The notes below the pieces were generated by a model. That model ran no database searches. It was not told the origin of the DNA and saw nothing but the letters and a program-made list of their open reading frames with translations. 64,000 nucleotides of DNA from Pseudoneurospora amorphoporcata (lineage: Eukaryota > Ascomycota > Sordariomycetes > Sordariales > Sordariaceae). Positions 1 through 11,199 of this stretch are shown here, one piece after another. Location of the stretch: contig MU859142.1 in the NCBI GenBank assembly GCA_033297205.1, forward strand, positions 62,001 to 126,000. Reading direction: 5' to 3'. A program made the position numbers and the translations under genes. Position 1 is the first letter of the stretch. Each line of letters begins with the position of its first letter.

Positions 1-208
1 ACCCATCGAAAGATAGTTCAAGCTGCCCGTCTTCTTGATGTAGGACTTCTGTTGGTCTGGCAGCTCATCACCCGTCTTGTGGTCGCCAACCTTGACGTCT
101 TGAGGCCATGGGGTGTTGACTCCATACAAATCGTCGTATTCGAACTTCGTAATCAACGCTCTGGTGTATCTAGCTTGAGAGACAAAGACAGTTCGTTCTG
201 GCCGATTT

Positions 209-877
209 CTAACAACATCGAATCCCAGGAAGGTCTTCACTTCGCCTAATATACTTGAGTTTAAAGTGTTGAAGGAGCTGGTCTCTAATTTCGAAGATTG
301 CCGTTATTGATGGTGCCGCAATCAGAAAGTCGTCCACATATAATACCAGAAGTGCTCCCTTTTCCCTACTGCTGAACAGGCAAGTATCCGAGCCCACTAG
401 TTCAAAGCTCAATCCTCTTAAAATGGGTAATAAAGTATTAAACCAGTAAAGAGGACTGGCTTTCAATCCATACAAAGCTCTTATCAGTAGGCAAACCAAG
501 CAATTTACACCCCTTGGTCCTTTTTCTAAGCCAGTCGGTTGCTCCACGTAATACCGCTTTTCTATAAGTATGGAGGCGTTTAAAAACGCTGTATTGAAGT
601 CAAACTGATGGCACTCGAGGTCCAGGACTGTCATAAGTGCAAGAAAGATCTTTACGCTCGCTGCGTTTGCCACAACCGCGTAGACATCTTCAATATCCCA
701 TAAGCCTTGCTTAAAGTTGCCACAAGCTACCCATCGTGCCCTTGGGTCTACTGTCTTCAAGTCCAAGTTTTCTTTCTCATCATAAACCCATTTTCCAGGG
801 AGGACTTCCATACCTGGTTCAAAAGGAACCAGATCATAAACACCCCTCTCCTCCAATACTGCCAACTGCTTCTCCAT
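209..877 (-). pseudogene. Copia reverse transcriptase (RVT_2) fragment
   Basis: A 222-residue open stretch carries RVT_2 features in order: LPGKWVYDEKENLD...RARWVACGNFKQ, then HQFDFNTAFLNASI (palm Asp), YVEQPTGLEKGPRG, LIRALYGLKASPLYWFNTL, and the catalytic YVDDFLIAA. Copia usually has YVDDI or YVDDM at this point. The first palm motif normally reads DVxTAFLxG, so FDFNTAFLNA keeps its Asp. The fragment ends before the RT thumb and RNase H. Upstream, the expected integrase-RT linker (900-2240) is Ser/Asp-rich and full of stops. Confidence 0.85.
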
Positions 878-2245
878 AGCCGGCTTCCAGTATATCTCGA
901 AATTTTCGCGTTTCCTCGCTTAGCGGTAGTTCTTTGGAATGGAGGATGAATGAGTCTCAAGATCATGCATCACCTTAACCGCCGTCAAACATAGGGTCTC
1001 CACTTTGTCAAGAATCACTCCCCTTTCTGGAAGACTATAGTAAAAGATAGGGAGTTCACCAGTAGGTTTATTATTGCTATCAACGACAATTTGCTTTTCG
1101 GTTAGCGTACCCGGTTGCGGTGCCGCCTACCGTCTCGGTCTCCCCGTTCTTGTCACCTCCGCCCCCGCGGATGCGGTAGATTGGTCTGTTGTCGGTTCTT
1201 TCTCTGCTGACAGCGCCCCCTCCGACTCCGGCAACGCCTTCTCCGACTCCGTTGTCGCCTGTCCTAGCTCCGTGGGTGCTGATTCTCAGTCCGTTGTTAC
1301 TTTTAGTTGTTCCGTGATTCTTGGTGGTTTCGACGGAGTATCCTGGAGTGGATCTAGGGATGAGGATGCTGATCTGATCTGGTTTCGCCTCGGTGGGATA
1401 GGGTCTTCTTCGTCAAGATCATGAGGGTTAATATAGGGTAAGTTATTAAATAGCTCAAATTTGTCATCGTTATTGAAAGACTGGAAGTCATTCTCTTAGT
1501 CTTGTTTAATTGAGGTTATCACATCTTGGTTCGCATATTACGGGGTTGCTTTCCAGGACACTCGGGGTTGTGTTCCGGGTTCTTGTAGTTCCAACCTCGG
1601 AACGCTCTGTTGTTCCCTCGGACCCTGGATTTATCTCGATGATCCTAGAGGAATTGATGTCGGGCCTAGAGTTGAAGCCCGCGAACCTAGAGGGGTTCGG
1701 TCCGGACCTAGAGGTTGTTGAATCGGGCCTAGTGAACGGGTTGACTCCTCGGAAGAAGTTATTTCTCTTAATATTTTCGATGGGGCCGGGGATGGTGATT
1801 TGGGTTCTTCTTGTATCGTAGGTAGTGTTGTTATTGTTGGAGGTAGTTGTTGAGCTAATTCTGGCGCTGGCGTTACACTTGGTGATGGTGTTGGAAGTGT
1901 TGAGATATGTTTTGTCAGTTTAAGGCCTAAGATTAAATCAATCGTAGGTTCCTCCTATTATTAATCCGTCATAGTAACGTCTTTCTCTTTTCCCTAACTC
2001 CTCTGTGTCACCCTCCCATATAGCTCAGGTATAACATTTGGTCTATTTATCAACTCCTCAGATTTGGAACGTTTTGCTATAATCCAAACTTCCTTTTTGC
2101 TCTACAGAACCTTATCCACCTCTTCCATCGACTAGTCTGAGAAGAATACACTATACTTGACGGCCCTCTCCTCGTCTGACTAACTAGATGAATCTTCAAG
2201 GAACCTTACGGCACTCGCTTTGACCAGTTGTTGATAATCTGGGTC

Positions 2246-2722
2246 CTAGATGTAGAAGATCCTCCCATTCAAGTCTGTATAACCAACGAAGTGGCCTCGT
2301 CTCAAATGCTCCGCCCATTTGTCGCCTTGTACCCTTCTTTCTTTCTTAATATAGTAATATGCCATGCAATAATACGTTCGGAAATGATAGATATTGGGCT
2401 TCGGATTCGGGATGCCTGCTGCTCTGCTGAGAACTTCATGAGGACTGATGTACTCTTTATTGGATTTTATTAGAAGTATGTTCATAACCCTAACTACCGC
2501 ATCGACGACCAAAGGCTATAGTACGATAGGGATGTCGTGCTCGATTATTGTCGCTCTTGATTTTTCCATCATCGCTCTTCCTACTCTTTCTAGTACGCCG
2601 TTCATCCACGGGGTGTGTGCTGGTGTCTTCATGACTTCAACCCCTTCTTGTCGTCCCCAAGCCACGATTTCACTGTTCTGAAACTCCTTCGTACCAAAGC
2701 CAAACTCTGTGCCTCCATCCAT
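2246..2722 (-). pseudogene. Copia integrase core and C-terminal fragment
   Basis: Two adjoining minus-strand pieces give the integrase catalytic region. The first (2516-2722) has MDGGTEFGF followed by TPAHTPWMNGVLERVGR, the D and E part of the DD(35)E core in Copia integrases. The second (2246-2512) matches the downstream part, with SPHEVLSRAAGIPNPKPNIY and HLRRGHFVGYTDLNGRIFYI, equivalent to the Copia pattern PYEVWTGKKP...RGIFVGY. The pieces are in different frames, so at least one indel lies between them near 2513. Confidence 0.8.
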
Positions 2723-2803
2723 CCCCAGAACTTTTACCTTCAGGCCGGTCTGGAGTTCAACCCATCTCTTCCATTCCTTAATGGCTATTAACCCCTCGCT
2801 CTT

Positions 2804-3856
2804 CTATCTTATCATCTTTACCCAGTGAAAACCGGATACCATGCAGACAAAGTGCACAACGTGCCTAATCCCCATGTGACCTGCAACGTTGTGGCTCCAC
2901 GTATCGATCCTCACGAACTCAAGTAGTCTCGTCGCAACTAGATTTGACACCTTGTGGACAATGTCGGTTCCCTTACTTCGAAGGCACGCATCACAATTCG
3001 TTTTTCCGATATTTGACAGGGTAATACCCGCGTCACGGCAAGCCTTTATGACTTGTTCTTTTCCTGCATGCATTAGTCGTTTATGCATCGTATCGTAGTT
3101 GATAGACGCTAATAAGGCAAGCCTTAGTGCTTGGGCCTGATATCTCTCGTCGATATCTCTCGGTGCCATTGTCGGTAAGATTGGAAGGTTGGTTATCCAG
3201 TTGCATTGTATCTCTTCTCCTATGTATTTTCCCTTATTGAATTTGATCTTGTTCGTCTCCATAGACCAAACCATTCCACCATCCAGTAACCCGGTTGTCG
3301 TGAGAAGGTTGACTGGTGTTGATGGGGATAAAATCGCATCTCTGATCTCGACCGTAATCTGTTTGCCTGATATAGTGGGGAGACTCAGTTCCACGACACC
3401 CATATGATATGATTTAGTTATCTGGCCGTTACCGACTTGGTGACTGATTGATCGTGGGAGTGGCTGTAACTCTGTAAACTATTTCACATCGTTGAAGATA
3501 TTGGATTCACATCCGCTATCGAATAGCACGGTATCTCTATTCACATTTGTTGCCTCGGGAGCTTGTTGGACTTTGACGAAGTTATATTGAACGCTACTCT
3601 TGGTGACGTAAGGTTTCAGGCCTTGGGAGGCAAGCTCAACCTTCAGTGCGCGCGCCCAGGCGTCAAGGTTGGATTCGCCCTTCAAGGGAATCAAAGTGGC
3701 GGCGTTGAAAGACATGGCGCCGGAATTCTCGTTGTTTCGAATAAAGAGGTAGTTGTTTGTAGTCGCGTAGGTTGTGTTCTCTGTTTCTGACTCGATAGGA
3801 ATCTCAGGGACTGTGGTGTGCAAGTAGACGTGTCTCGAATTACCGACAATCCTCAT
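2804..3856 (-). pseudogene. Copia gag/protease/pre-integrase segment with one internal TAG
   Basis: A Gag-like start (MSFNAATLIPLKGESNLDAW) is followed after only about 45 residues by the protease motif LFDSGCESNIF, so most of Gag, normally about 300 aa, is missing. The frame stops at a TAG (3479-3481) and then continues in the same frame with FTELQPLPRSIS and the GAG-pre-integrase signature HKRLMHAG...CDACLRSKG, which corresponds to the H-x3-H-xn-C-x2-C zinc knuckle of Copia integrase. The TAG could be a RIP-type change of TGG (C-to-T in CpA on the other strand). The segment ends at a stop near 2804, after which the frame shifts. Confidence 0.8.
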
Positions 3857-3860
3857 TGAA

Positions 3861-4357
3861 GTCGTATAACGGTTTCTGTTCTCTAGATCTCGTTGTCGCT
3901 TGGCAATCTCTGGTCTTGAATGAAATCTCTGGTCTCTTGTCGCTTGACAACAGTGCCAAAGCTCTCTGGTCTCTGGTCGCTGAAGCGATGCGCACTCGGT
4001 GTTGCGACAACGCGGGGTTCTCTGGGGTTCTCTGGGGGACTCGCGCTCGGTGTCGCTCGTTGTTTATCTCTTCTCTGGGTTCTCAATACTCGTGATAGCT
4101 GCGCGCAGCGATGGGATACGATGCGATCGCATGCAGAGGGCTCATAACCTCTTGGACTCGTGGGCACAAGAAGTGTGTTGATTGTGTTAAGCTAAGGAGA
4201 CAAGAAAGGAAGAAAAATGTGGAGGGCTAAATACAATGGTGGTGTGAGCTCATGGACCCACAAAACAAGGCCAGTGAATGGCAGAGGTGGGACAGGCCCC
4301 ACCACAACACCTCTTCTCCTTCCTTACCTTACCCTACCCTGTCCTCTTCCTTCCCCA
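3861..4357. other. Probable leader/flank of the Copia relic; no gene seen
   Basis: The stretch contains imperfect repeats of tctctggtctcttgtcgct-like text (about 3880-3990) and pyrimidine/purine-biased runs. It could include the element's 5' LTR or leader, but no matching second LTR or clean TG...CA boundary can be shown. No convincing coding frame is present. Confidence 0.35.
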
Positions 4358-4666
4358 TTACGATGAGCCGTACAAACTAACATTGCCGCCTTCTAGATTG
4401 GGTACCATTTCCTCCTCGCGATCAGGCCAAAAACCTGATCCTCTTCCAGCTGGCTTCGGGTGTCGGCCACTTTGCCCTATATATGGAGCAAAAGCGAATG
4501 CTGGATCGTAGTCCGCGGGGAACGAGGAAGCATGCTTTTCATAGTGCGGTCGTCGCCGCACTTGAAGATGGATCGTATCTTTCCGATTTGGAGTAAAAGG
4601 GTTGAAGGGTAGCGGAGGAGTGTCGACCACGACTCTCAAGACTGGAAGAATTAGGAACATGAACAT
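4358..4666 (-). CDS. Hypothetical small protein, doubtful
   Basis: An intronless frame of 102 codons with an ATG start lies about 40 bp downstream of a minus-strand TATATATA element (about 4706-4716), a promoter-like arrangement. The product starts with a short hydrophobic stretch (MFMFLILPVLRVVVD), which might be a weak signal peptide, and then becomes Pro/Arg-rich. No domain is recognised and there is no homologue in the window. It may equally be a chance frame next to a retroelement. Confidence 0.3.
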   Translation of the reverse strand: MFMFLILPVLRVVVDTPPLPFNPFTPNRKDTIHLQVRRRPHYEKHASSFPADYDPAFAFAPYIGQSGRHPKPAGRGSGFWPDREEEMVPNLEGGNVSLYGSS

Positions 4667-5451
4667 AGAGGGGAATTGAATGAAGGGCTTTAAGTATTCA
4701 GAAACATATATATCTCAACCCGTTGGTGTGATCTGACCAAACTTCCCCCTCATTATCTTTTGTTGGGGTTATTGCTTCTCCAGTTCTACATACATCTCGT
4801 AGGTTTGTACTGACGTTCACCCGCAAGAGGCTCATGGTTTTGGTCGTAGTTAAGGGGACGCGACTCAAGGTTCTGTGTCGACAGCTAACTAGAGTAGAAC
4901 CTGGATGTCCTACGTTTTGGATTTTTGTTATTTTACCTAACGAATTGCCTCCACCGCTGCCACGAATACGGTGTCAAAGGTTCAAGGTGTGCAGGCTCAA
5001 GGGCCGGTGAATTGTGATTCATTCTTCGTCGACATAGATATAAAATGAATTCAACAAGCCTGCCGGTTCCTTTTCCTACAACCCAACGTCCTTCTGCCAC
5101 CACCGCAATTTCAGCGCACTACATCCAACCTCTACCCACATTTTCATCCACCAGAATACTCAGAACACAATCTCTTCTTCTCCCTCAGAAATCCTCAATG
5201 CCAACAGCCAAGGATAGCTACAGGTAGACCCAAACATTTTTGACACATCTGTAAATACTAATTTTCGCCACGCACGTCTCCTTCTCCTACCTTTATGGCA
5301 CATCCAACACAGCTAACTAACCTTCCTCGTTGCAGCGAAATCTGCTTCACTAGAGGTATGTGTCGTTAACCCCATGCTCCTCCATGACCAGACATATGCC
5401 GTCTGTGTCAATATACACTCCGTCTCTCCTCCAAAGCCGTCATTGCTCATA

Positions 5452-5652
5452 TCATCCTACTGCCCCTTGGAACTCTGTGTTAACCGTTGCGAACTGACAT
5501 TTTTTACATAAAATTTGGGCCGGGTGTGTCTCTGGCTTTTCAGGCGAGAATCCTAGTACTTTTCCATCGCGCTTCAGGTGTTCGAAGGGACAATCTCTAC
5601 AGGGAACAGATATATTGAGGAGTCTGAGCCACCCGGGACGCCAGGCCTTCAT
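5452..5652 (-). CDS. Putative small CxxC...CxxC protein, doubtful
   Basis: A 66-codon ATG-initiated frame contains CRDCPF and, 28 residues later, CKKCQF, followed by ATVNTEFQGAVG. Two CxxC pairs about 30 residues apart are compatible with a zinc ribbon. No splice partners or promoter are evident, and the surroundings (4.7-8.4 kb) lack other coding signals. It could be a last exon of an undetected gene or a chance ORF. Confidence 0.28.
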   Translation of the reverse strand: MKAWRPGWLRLLNISVPCRDCPFEHLKRDGKVLGFSPEKPETHPAQILCKKCQFATVNTEFQGAVG

Positions 5653-5699
5653 GTTCCACGATGAAATTATTATGGAGCTAGAGGAATACGTGCGGTGTT

Positions 5700-6731
5700 A
5701 TGCGTGTTGTTACGGGGCGTCGAGCATTGGCAAAAAAACTAACGGGCTGTAGCTCGAAGCTTGCTAAGAAGAGATCTTAATCAAATCGTTTAATCCTCGA
5801 CAGAAACTAGGGAAGTGGGTGGATAATTTTTCGGTCGACGGCTTTTGCTCTTTTCTTTTGGGTCGAAGCTTTTCTCGTTCATAGTTCTTTTCAATCAAGC
5901 TCGAAGTCTTGGTTTCGATCTTCTGTTGTTGTTTTGTGCTTTTCATGACCTTCGTCTTACGGGTAATTTGAAGCTCGGTGTGGCGTATCTTCGAGACGGT
6001 TGTTCTCATTTTCTTGTTCGGGTGGTAGTATTTTGTTGCGCCGTTCTGCGGCTATGACTCGTAATTCTTTTTCTCGTGGCAAGCGTATCGGAGGCTTAAC
6101 TGATCGAGCAAAATGTCAGCTGATAAGAAATGATAGTAGCAGTGGTAAACTGGCAGGGGGTTCAACCCGAATTTTGCTGCTTGATTGACAAGCAAGCTAA
6201 GGGAGGATGGTCAGAGGGTTGCGGGACAGGGGATTACGAAAAGAAGCAGCTTGCGAGGAGCAGGGGGTTGAGAGACGATGGGAAGATATCGAAAACACCA
6301 TAATGAGATGGAGATGGCAAGGCGAGAAAAAGATTCAACCACTAGTTGATCCATCGGGAACATGATGAGAAAATGGATGTGAAAGCATCGGGGCGAAAGG
6401 CAAGGGGAAAGTTGGTAAATGGAGGGCAAGGGAGAGCTTGGATCGTCTTGTCAACTACAGGCGATGGGGGAAAGGGGAGAGAAAGCCAGTTTTACTCCAG
6501 ATGTATTGTGAAAGATGTAGGGGCCGAGCTGTCGGTTTCATTTTTTCTTTTTTAAGAAAAAAAATATCACTCGACTCGTCTTGGGGAACCTAAGGATTCG
6601 TATTACGATAAGTGACCACGGTAAATGCGAGCATCAAGCACGGCATCCAGCAAAGAAGCTCGCGCAGGCTTGCATCTGTTCAACAACAGTCGTGTCAGTC
6701 TCGGTTGTTGTTTCGAAGATTCTTCCGATCA

Positions 6732-6772
<41 letters not shown>

Positions 6773-8460
6773 AGAGGAAGAAATGGGGGTTCTTACCGCA
6801 CCAACACGCGCAAACAACCCGGCTAGAACCGGCCCTCTAGCTCCAGCACACAGGCATTGTAAAACACCCAAGGGATATTAAGCTCGGGCTGGGCGGCCCG
6901 CAACCAGTGCAGCTCAAAGAGCAGCCCATGGGTGTCGGCGCCGGTCGCTAGACGGTGGTCGATGAGCCTCTTGGCCTGCACGGCCAGAGGCCATTGGTAG
7001 CTCCAGTCTAGCAGAAATGAAGACGTTTGATTAGCCGTGGGTCATGGAATTGGAAAACGTGCAGTGATGCTGGATTGGGTGCGGGTCTGTCTGTTGCATA
7101 CCCCTCTCGAATTCGATCCACCTGGACGCAAAAGTTAGCTTCGTTCTTGCTGTTTGGGATGGATGAGAGGAGTAGAAAGAAAAGGAGATTACTTACGCCA
7201 TTATTACTTGTGACTTTTTTTTTTTCAATCAAAAAAATTCACAGAGAAGCCTGCTCGGGAATTTCTGATGGTTGGCTAGTGTTTTTGATCTGGCTTGAAA
7301 AAAGGGGGAGAAAAGTAACAAATTTTGAGGTCGAAGCTCTCTTGTCCTTTTCTCGCTAACCAAGGGCAACAAAAACAGTGATATTTATAAAGGAGAGGGA
7401 AAGGAGGAGACAAAAGTCAATTTGGATAGCTCAATAGCAAATACCTTCTATTCACACTCTTCTTTCTCAAGGATCAATAGATGGCTGTTATACCTATTGT
7501 CTGTGGTCTCAATCAGGCAACAATTCGACACCGGACGGACACTTAAAGTTTTCCAACACTTTTCATCTCATTTCTGACAGAATGATGGCACAATATGATG
7601 GAGCGTTATTGAGACAGCGTATTCATGGTGTTGTTTTGTTTCGTTTTGAATAAGGCGGTACGGTATTTTTGCTGACGCTGGGCAATCGGGACGTGGAAAG
7701 ATCGGCTCAAGGAGTGCCAAGCAATTTGCGAATTTCAGGGGAAGGAGCGAAGGAAGGCGAAAACAAAGTAAACAAAAGAACTAGCAAATCACATGTTATC
7801 CGGCCCTGAGGATGCGAATTATTGTAGGTAATATTGTGCCCGTAATTGTAAAAGATTACATATTTGTAGAGCAAGCCGGATTACGAATCTTGTTCGAGAC
7901 TGGTGCGGGAGATTCCCGCATGTGGAAGAGAGTGCGAGCGCCGCAACAGCGTATGTGGGTAGCTCTTCTCACACGGCGGATGGATGCTGCATGATGTGGC
8001 CGTATTGGCTGCCGGTGAACGCCGAAAGTGCTGTTTGGAAGAGTAGGTGCATGCGGGAGAAGTCTACACCGCTCCATTTCCATTGCCGCTGAGTTCCATG
8101 ATCCTCAACTGTTACGGCCATCAAGACTGATTCCGAAGAATACCTCACGCCCAAAGAAGCGGGAAAATACTGCCAGCCTGTGATTCTCGCCCTCCGCCGC
8201 CACCTGAAAGCACGCCAAACTCACCAAGTTTTGCACTAGCAATGGAGAAGAAATGGCGGATCTTCTCATTCCAAGAGAAATATGGAGTGTCGTTTCTTTT
8301 TGGGAAGAAGATTCGTTTCATGCCATGTCTTTCGTGAGTCTCTCCTCCTACCTCTGGAAATATCAACATGGACCATAGGATCGGATTACAGCATTTTACC
8401 GGCAAAATGCCTACAATTCTTTTCACCGGCCGCCTGGCCCGCCTTTGGCCCAAGGGGTTT
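5700..8460. other. Gene-poor spacer, no gene recognised
   Basis: Only short, low-quality frames are present on either strand, with no recognisable domain or splice pattern. A long A tract sits at 6733-6767 and is listed separately. Composition shifts between AT-rich and purine-rich blocks. Confidence 0.5.
6733..6767 (+). repeat. Poly(A) tract of 35 bases
   Basis: There is an uninterrupted run of 35 A directly followed by a purine block of GAG/GAA triplets. It could be a microsatellite or the 3' tail of a retroposed sequence. No LINE or SINE body was recognised immediately upstream, and no target-site duplication was found. Confidence 0.95.
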
Positions 8461-8466
8461 GGTTCG

Positions 8467-8941
8467 TCAGTAGCGTGCAGTCCGTAACGCAATACCCAAT
8501 TCCAGTCCTGCGGCCACGATCTCGCGAGTTTTGACGTGAATGGGGAAAGGAGGGTCCTTCCTCCAGTTTTCCTTCCACTTTTGAAGTTGGTGGACGGAGA
8601 ACTCATCGATGCGAGCGCCAGGCAATGAGTTGGTCGAGGGCCATACCTGCCGAGAGTAGGGCCCCAGGCGCCTGCTCAACGAGCAGTAGGCAGCCAGCGA
8701 GGGCGGTCATCGTCTCCGTGTACCAGTCGGCACTTATTACGACGTCGGGCCGAAACCCACGGTGTAAAGAGGCCACGGTGGTGGAGAGCAGACGACGCAT
8801 GGAGCGCATTTCCTTCAAAAGCTCGCCAATAATAACTTTATTACCATTAGAAGCTGCGTGCTCGTCGACCAGTTTGCTGAGGCGACTACAAGAATTCTTA
8901 ATCAGGTGTAGACCCTTTGAAATATTTGCCCGCACGCGCAC
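8467..8941 (-). pseudogene. Relic of unknown helical protein, frameshifted
   Basis: Two overlapping minus-strand frames read as one protein split by an indel near 8605-8680. The upstream part (8603-8941) is helix-rich, with SKLVDEHAASNGNKVIIGEL and LLSTTVASLHRGFRPDVVIS. The downstream part (8467-8605) reads IDEFSVHQLQKWKENWRKDP and ends ELGIALRTARY. Both have protein-like amphipathic composition, unlike the rest of the region. The family is not recognised. Its position beside a Gypsy RT scrap suggests repeat-associated or decayed sequence. Confidence 0.3.
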
Positions 8942-9039
8942 AGGAAGGCCCCTAGCATGGCCGCCGACAGGGTTTTCGCTGCAATAGGCCCAAATGTACC
9001 GAAGGATATCCAGGACGCAGTGCTAGATCTTTTGGTCTA

Positions 9040-9350
9040 TTGGCTGACTGGTATCGAGCGCTGCTCTTACACTCACCTCTACTTCTCGTAAAGAAGCCCA
9101 GTGGAGGAGTTCGCGTCTGTGTCGACTACCGCGGTATCAACAACGTCACGCTCAAGATCCGTTATCCGCTCCTATTAATTAAGGAAACCTTCGACGCTAT
9201 CTGCCGCGCTAAGATCTTCACCAAGCTCAACGTTATCGCTGCTTTTAATCGCATCCGTGTTTAGAAGGGCCACGAGTGGCTGACTGCTTTTATCACCTGC
9301 TTTGGCCTTTACGAGGCGCTTAACGCCGTACGGTTTTCCTTCTAAGAACT
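9040..9350 (+). mobile_element. Gypsy (Ty3) reverse transcriptase fragment
   Basis: The frame reads LLVKKPSGGVRVCVDYRGIN, then RYPLLLIKETFDAICRAKIFTKLNVIAAFNRIRV, and after one stop (TAG at 9262-9264) KGHEWLTAFITCFGLYEAL. This is the finger-palm region of Gypsy RT, whose usual form is KKPGGGLRFCVDYRALN...RYPLPLI...FTKLDVxxAFHxIRI. The palm Asp of TKLD is Asn here. The YxDD box and everything downstream are absent, so this is a truncated dead copy. Confidence 0.85.
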
Positions 9351-9479
9351 TAGAAAAGGACCCCATGCTGACTGAATAGGCGTCGTATTTAATATAGTAT
9401 AGGGAATAAGATTATATATCTATATTTATTTAGAGTGTTTTCTTTTTGTTTTTGTAGAGTAACATACTAAGGAGAAGAG

Positions 9480-10345
9480 TTATCAGATATCACGGGGCGA
9501 GAGGGCACCGTATGGGGTGGGGTGAGATATGCGTTGTTGCATAAAGAGAGGAAGGAGGAGGAAGTGTGCGGAGGTCTAGCTATATGGGCGAGAGCCCCAA
9601 GGCCAGACCGTGCGCGCACGTGAGGCTGCACGTGACGATGACATGTGCGAGGACAGAGCTCTGGGCTCTGGATCGCAGCACATGTGCGGTCAGTGCAGCA
9701 CAGCACATCACAGGCTAACCCTGTGATATCAGACGTAGGTTCCTTCTGACGAGGAGCAGACTATATGAGATGGATCACGGAAATGATGGGAATGATGATA
9801 TTGAGGGATCCAGCTATCTGAAGCTGGAGGGGATCACCAGCTATATAGAGCTGGTGATACAAAGAGGAGGAAGGTCTGCAAAGGAGGGGATTCTGGGAGG
9901 TGCCAGATCCGCTGTCAAAGAAGGGTGCAGGGCAAAGAGCCCTGCAGCGCAAAGGACTAGCGGTCTGTGCAGCAAACGCCCAGAATCTTCTCACAGACTA
10001 GCTTCTTACCTCAGTACTAGAAGTGTTCCAGATCTTGATGACTTGAAAGTCTTAAGGATCAAAAGGGAGAAGTCACCTCAAGAACAAAAGGAAGAAAAAG
10101 AGAAAAAGCAATCTCAGACTATGTAAGGCGGCCAGTCGGGTAGGATAGACCAGTCGGGACGACTGGTACCAGCTGACCCGGCAAGTACCATAAGCAAGAC
10201 CTGGCAAGCACCAATGGTGCGACAAGGTATTTACACTAGGAGAGCCATCGGCTGCCCTACAGCTCTCTTTCACGATAGAATAGAATAATTCACATCATCA
10301 TCACGAGCCTTTCTTGGTGACCGACTCGCATCTAATAATGGTACC
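9480..10345. repeat. Hairpin-rich LTR-like block
   Basis: The block holds several perfect inverted repeats: ATCACAGG/CCTGTGAT around 9700-9730, ATCACCAGCT/AGCTGGTGAT with a 6-nt loop around 9830-9860, TGCAGGGC/GCCCTGCA around 9930-9950, and ACCAGTCG/CGACTGGT around 10150-10170. It ends near 10310-10350 with text ending in a possible primer-binding-like sequence (TGGTACCCAATAACAGG). This is compatible with an LTR and leader of a retroelement, but no second copy is available to define its edges. Confidence 0.4.
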
Positions 10346-10669
10346 CAATAACAGGTTTGGACTGCCCATACCATACCTTTTAGATTCTTAGAATCATCCC
10401 CATTATCGTTGATCAAGGCTCGCCACGACTTCTACACCTCGCGCAGCTGCATATCATCACCTAAACCGCGTATCATCATTCAACCAGCGCGCGCCATCGA
10501 TACGTGCTATACCTAATATGGATCTATCAAACCCGATTATCAAGGATCTCTGACATGTGTCAGACTTTATGTACTTTAATCCCATGATCCCATAGGTAAG
10601 AAGGCTGCCCCTACATAGACAGCACTAAGAAGAAGAGACCCGAGCTTCGCCCTTAACTGATCGGTTCCG

Positions 10670-11190
10670 CTAATATAAGAAGGAAAACACGACCAATAGC
10701 CTCTGAACGCAGATCAACGGCGCGGCTTTGGCCAGCATCTCACAACAACGGCAGTGACATTGGTGGGCAAATCGAAGACGGCATAGGTAGCGTACCAGGA
10801 AAAAATCATGCACTGCACGCACTTCGGTCAGCTGCTTTTCCCACGCCCACATCTCGCCCATTGCAAGCCTCCAAGATGTCCTTGTGCTCTCTCTCGGCGT
10901 GAGCGACGTGCTTGTCGAGCTGCTCAATGCGGACGTAGCCGCCAATTTCGTTCTCGACCGAAGTGGTCTTGTCAACCGCCGCCTTGACCTTGTCGTTGAA
11001 ATCGTACAGCTTGTCTTCAAAGCAAGTCAACCTTCTGACATGGTCGCTGATTTTGCTGTCGTGCTCCTGGATGGTGGCACTTGCTCGCTGACCCTGGCGG
11101 TCAGGTTGTTGGCGGTCTGCATGACCGCATTGATGTCAAGATGCTCCATGGCGGGAGCCACCTGGTCTTGAACGACCTGTCAGACCATGG
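10670..11190 (-). pseudogene. Coiled-coil protein relic with frameshifts
   Basis: On the minus strand a coiled-coil-like protein can be followed across frames: VVQDQVAPAMEHLDINAVMQ, then ANNLTARVSEQ, a frameshift near 11060, then QEHDSKISDHVRRL and FEDKLYDFNDKVKAAVDKTT, HVAHAEREHKDILEA, another shift near 10870, then WAWEKQLTEVRAVHDFFLVRY. Heptad-like spacing and charge are clear. The two frame changes and the lack of an ATG mark it as a decayed copy. The identity is unknown; it could be retroelement Gag-like or a host coiled-coil gene. Confidence 0.45.
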
Positions 11191-11199
11191 TCCTGCCCA

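Larger units (their letters stand above)
1..3860 (-). mobile_element. Copia-type (Ty1/copia) LTR retrotransposon relic, truncated by window edge
   Basis: Reading the minus strand from about 3860 towards 1, the pieces appear in Copia order: a short gag start, an aspartic-protease motif, a GAG-pre-integrase zinc motif, integrase core, integrase C-terminal part, then an RVT_2 reverse transcriptase with YVDD. Protease then integrase before RT is diagnostic for Copia rather than Gypsy. Several stops and frameshifts break the polyprotein, so it cannot be autonomous. RNase H and the 3' LTR would lie left of position 1. The right edge is uncertain: the 3860-4200 stretch may be leader or LTR, but no second LTR is in the window to prove it. 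Confidence 0.9.

Noticed and set aside
6160..6180. tRNA B-box-like GGGTTCAACCC
   Set aside because: No complementary T-stem, no A box or cloverleaf around it.
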